64,000 nt of DNA from an uncultured Kangiella sp. Lineage in GTDB: Bacteria > Pseudomonadota > Gammaproteobacteria > Enterobacterales > Kangiellaceae. Below, one piece after another: positions 61,038-64,000 of this stretch (position 1 is its first letter; every line of letters begins with the position of its first letter). A program made the position numbers and the translations under genes. The stretch is taken from positions 34,201 to 98,200 of the forward strand of contig CATNCP010000003.1 in NCBI GenBank assembly GCA_950096615.1, written 5' to 3'. A model generated the notes under the pieces. It was not told the DNA's origin and searched no databases. It saw only the letters and a program-made list of their open reading frames with translations.

Positions 61038-61184
61038 TGTACAAAACCTAAACACTTCACATTTTAGATGTATCTCAATTGTTATTCATGATTGATTAAG
61101 CTATAACGCCGAAGACTTGCGTCTTTTTGTTTCTTAAAGATCAAGCACTTATAATCAATTAATAAATAGCAAATGGGGATAATC

Positions 61185-64000
61185 ATGGAACAAAGTAACT
61201 TTTTTCCACCCGTAAAAAAATTATTGGTGGCTGGCGCTGTATTTGCTGCGTTGGGCTTCAATAACACCACTATAGCTGCGGAAGATGACGCTAGTGCTGA
61301 AGCTGAAAGCATTGTCGTTACAGGTTCTCGTATCAGACAAGCACAAGCTGAAGGTGCTAATCCGGTTCAAGTTTTATCACGTGAAGATTTGGAGCGCACA
61401 GGTTTGAAAACCGTTGGTGATATTCTTCAGCGTTTGCCAGCGGCTGGCTCTGCACTAAACACACGCTTTAATAGTAGCGGCAACTTCGGTTTCCCACCTG
61501 ATGGTGGTGGTATCGGTGCTGGTGCTGCTGAAGTCGCTCTTCGCCATTTAGATGCTAAGCGTACGCTAGTCTTAGTTGATGGTGTTCGTTGGGTCAATGG
61601 TTCATCAGCATCTGGTGTATCAAACTCTGTGGATTTAAATACCATTCCTATTAGTATCATCGATCGAATTGAAATCTTAGAAGATGGCGCTTCATCAATT
61701 TATGGTTCTGACGCTATTGCTGGTGTTGTAAACGTCATCACGCGTAAAGACTTTGATGGTTTTGAGTTTAACGCTTACGGTGGTGCTTATGATGAAGGTG
61801 ACGGTGAAACGGGGCAGTTTGACTTAGCTTTTGGCGCACAAGGCGACCGCCATCGTGTATTCTTTAGTATCAGCCACTATGATCAGCAAAAGGTTGATTC
61901 TTTTGAGCGTGAACTTTCAGTATTCCCTACGCCGGGCACAGGCTTAACTCGAGGTAGTTCTGGTACGCCTCAAGGACGTTTTTTATTTTTCGGACAAGAC
62001 AATGACAATGATGGCAACCCAGATGTTGTTAACTTAACCATCAATGATGGCGTGACTGGAATTCCAAACTATGATCCAAATAACCCTGGCGGTCCTGGGG
62101 ATGATTTCCATGTTTTTACCAACAATGATCGCTTTAACTTCGCATCGTACAATTTATACGTAACGCCAAGTCAAAGAACGTCGATTTTTGGTCAAGCAGA
62201 TTATCAAATTACGGATAATGTAAACTTCTATGCGAAAGCATTGTATAACAACCGTAAATCTACAAACCAAGCTGCTCCAGAACCAATTTTCATTGGACCT
62301 GACGCGGGCACTGGTGGTCTAGCTGATACAGTGATTGTTCATGAAACTAACCCATATAACCCGTTTGGAATGACGCTAGATTCTTCGAACTTTATCTTCG
62401 CTGGCCGTCGTCCAATTGAAGGTGGGGCGCGTGTCTTCCGTCAGAATGTTGATACCAGTTATATTGGCCTAGGTTTCAATGGTGACTTTACTGCTGGTAA
62501 CAACGTTTTCTTCTGGGACGTCAATTACAACCACGGTAAAAACTACGCGACTCAAATTAAAAACGGTGGTTATAACATCCGTCGTATCAAAAATGCGTTA
62601 GGCCCATTGGCTGACTGCCAAGCAATGGAAGGTTGTGTACCGCTTAACTTATTTGGTGGTCAAGGCGATGGTTCTGGCACAATTACTCAGGAAATGTTGG
62701 ACTATATTCAGTTCATCCAGAAAGATGCTAGTGAGAATGTGATTGACACTTTGTCGGCGAACATTTCGGGCGACTTGTTTGAAATGCCAGCTGGGTACTT
62801 CTCATTCGCAGCAGGTATCGAATCTCGTGAGTATCGTGGTTTCTTCGAGCCAGATCCTGTTGTTGTGGCTGGTGATAGTAACGGTGTTCCTTCATCCCCA
62901 ACTAGCGGGTCGTATGAAGTGGACGAGTATTATGCAGAGTTCAAGATACCTCTTTTGGCGGATGTAGCCGCGGCTGAAGAGTTAACACTCTCATTGGCAG
63001 CTCGTACCTCGGACTACAGTACTTTTGGTTCTGAAACAACGACTAAAGCCGGTGTGTTGTGGCGTGTAACCGATGAACTGATGTTCCGTGGTTCGATTTC
63101 GGAGGGTTTCCGCGCACCTAGTATTGGTGAGCTTTATTCTTCGGGCTCTCGTTTCGACGCAACCTTAGCTGATCGCTGTAGCGATTACTCTGGTACTCAG
63201 TATGAAGCCAACTGTCAGGCACTTGGGGTTCCAGGTACTTACACTCAGCTAAATAGTCAAATTTCTGTGACAACAGGTGGTAATGAGAACCTAAAGGCTG
63301 AAACTTCAGATAGCCAAACATTTGGTTTTGTATATAGCCCACAGTGGGTCAATTCCGTTGACTGGATTAACACCTTGGACTTCAAAGGTACTTACTATAA
63401 ACACGAGATTGAAGGAGCTGTTCAAGCAATTGACGCACAGACTCAATTAGACTTGTGTGTGAATACCTTGGATTCACTGTACTGTGATGGTATCAGCCGT
63501 GCGTCTACTGGCGCTATTAATGGTTTCAATAACCGTTTGGTAAACATTGGTGGTATTGAAACGTCAGGTTATGACCTAAGTATGTCATATACAGCACCGC
63601 AGTCTGACTGGGGTATGTTCTCAGTAACTTGGTTTAATACTTTCGTTAGCGAATATATCGAAGAGTCGCTAGGTAATCGTGTCGACTTGGCTGGTATTGA
63701 ACGCAATGACTCGGGTATCCCTGAGTGGAAATCAGTATTAACGTTCGGACTTAATCAGGATGACTGGGGTGTAAGTTGGACAGTTCGTTATGTGGATGGC
63801 TTGACAGAGGACTGCACAGATTTCCTAGACGGTACTCCTGATAGTCTGACAGCACTAGGTCTATGCTCAAACCCAAATACTTCTGACGAATCAATGTCTA
63901 AGAATGAGCTAAGCTCTCGTGTCTATAACGATTTACAGTTTAGCTACTTCCCTGACGTAGATGGTATGGATATGGAGCTGAACGTTGGTGTGAATAACTT
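61185..64000 (+). CDS. TonB-dependent outer-membrane receptor, 3' end beyond window
   Basis: The frame stays open from ATG 61185 to the window end (938 codons, incomplete). A signal peptide ends near NTTIAAED, and [12 protein letters not shown] is the TonB box and start of the plug domain. The plug follows (about residues 55-185) with [18 protein letters not shown] and [30 protein letters not shown]. The remainder is barrel with aromatic-rich beta strands and long Gly/Asp loops, including [15 protein letters not shown]. Length and loops suggest a peptide or carbohydrate receptor rather than a small siderophore receptor, but the substrate cannot be read. Confidence 0.93.
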   Translation, partial: MEQSNFFPPVKKLLVAGAVFAALGFNNTTIAAEDDASAEAESIVVTGSRIRQAQAEGANPVQVLSREDLERTGLKTVGDILQRLPAAGSALNTRFNSSGNFGFPPDGGGIGAGAAEVALRHLDAKRTLVLVDGVRWVNGSSASGVSNSVDLNTIPISIIDRIEILEDGASSIYGSDAIAGVVNVITRKDFDGFEFNAYGGAYDEGDGETGQFDLAFGAQGDRHRVFFSISHYDQQKVDSFERELSVFPTPGTGLTRGSSGTPQGRFLFFGQDNDNDGNPDVVNLTINDGVTGIPNYDPNNPGGPGDDFHVFTNNDRFNFASYNLYVTPSQRTSIFGQADYQITDNVNFYAKALYNNRKSTNQAAPEPIFIGPDAGTGGLADTVIVHETNPYNPFGMTLDSSNFIFAGRRPIEGGARVFRQNVDTSYIGLGFNGDFTAGNNVFFWDVNYNHGKNYATQIKNGGYNIRRIKNALGPLADCQAMEGCVPLNLFGGQGDGSGTITQEMLDYIQFIQKDASENVIDTLSANISGDLFEMPAGYFSFAAGIESREYRGFFEPDPVVVAGDSNGVPSSPTSGSYEVDEYYAEFKIPLLADVAAAEELTLSLAARTSDYSTFGSETTTKAGVLWRVTDELMFRGSISEGFRAPSIGELYSSGSRFDATLADRCSDYSGTQYEANCQALGVPGTYTQLNSQISVTTGGNENLKAETSDSQTFGFVYSPQWVNSVDWINTLDFKGTYYKHEIEGAVQAIDAQTQLDLCVNTLDSLYCDGISRASTGAINGFNNRLVNIGGIETSGYDLSMSYTAPQSDWGMFSVTWFNTFVSEYIEESLGNRVDLAGIERNDSGIPEWKSVLTFGLNQDDWGVSWTVRYVDGLTEDCTDFLDGTPDSLTALGLCSNPNTSDESMSKNELSSRVYNDLQFSYFPDVDGMDMELNVGVNN

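Noticed and set aside
1..64000. tRNA, rRNA, CRISPR, prophage or transposase genes
   Set aside because: No cloverleaf, spacer array, integrase or transposase sequence was recognised on either strand by reading alone; a weak tRNA could still have been missed.

Overview
The window looks like chromosomal DNA of a moderately low-GC marine or halophilic gammaproteobacterium. Several gene neighbourhoods match Escherichia coli order (mltD-gloB-methyltransferase-rnhA-dnaQ; tesA-ybbA-ybbP; holD-like-rimI). FadR, PsrA, FadE, Ast and RlmKL proteins are of gammaproteobacterial type, and a Mrp-type Na+/H+ antiporter operon suggests a saline habitat. Gene content and style fit the Kangiella group best, but that is an inference from memory and was not tested. 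No rRNA, tRNA, CRISPR array, prophage or insertion sequence was recognised.

Layout. 1-1500: end of an ABC exporter (ATPase cut by the window edge, plus NatB-like permease). 1568-5854: cell-wall, detoxification and DNA-maintenance block (mltD, gloB, methyltransferase, rnhA, dnaQ). 6253-13774: nine-gene Mrp-type antiporter operon with rearranged domains and an apparent ATA start codon. 13864-18767: accessory block with a large secreted Gly-rich protein, a divergent membrane-bound CadC-like regulator and a tiny secreted peptide. 19239-30020: fadR, a VolA-like lipase, sohB, tpm, an S9 peptidase, a LuxR-HTH/TPR regulator, a papain-like amidase and a dicarboxylate/amino-acid symporter. 30088-32581: BlaI-type repressor and M56 peptidase/TonB fusion behind two perfect operator palindromes. 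32661-38017: divergent arginine succinyltransferase catabolism genes (astB, astD, astA / astC). 38190-43570: ompW, an orphan gene, tesA and ybbA-ybbP. 43776-50459: topA, pyrD, rlmKL and a histone H1-like Lys/Ala-rich protein. 50598-54828: glutaredoxin-like protein, psrA-fadE and a small secreted protein. 55036-61037: a leuA lacking its regulatory domain, holD-like, rimI, ybdG-like channel, prfC and a TatD-type nuclease. 61185-end: a TonB-dependent receptor cut by the window edge.

Themes. Fatty-acid use recurs: fadR, a secreted lipase, psrA and fadE, with a candidate FadR box and a candidate PsrA box visible. Sodium and pH homeostasis is covered by the Mrp operon, and arginine catabolism by the ast genes (no astE here). 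The least ordinary items are the Mrp operon (domain shuffling, extra small subunit, ATA start, structured leader), the BlaI/M56-TonB sensor pair, the secreted Gly-rich protein with a duplicated Cys motif, and the unregulated-type LeuA.
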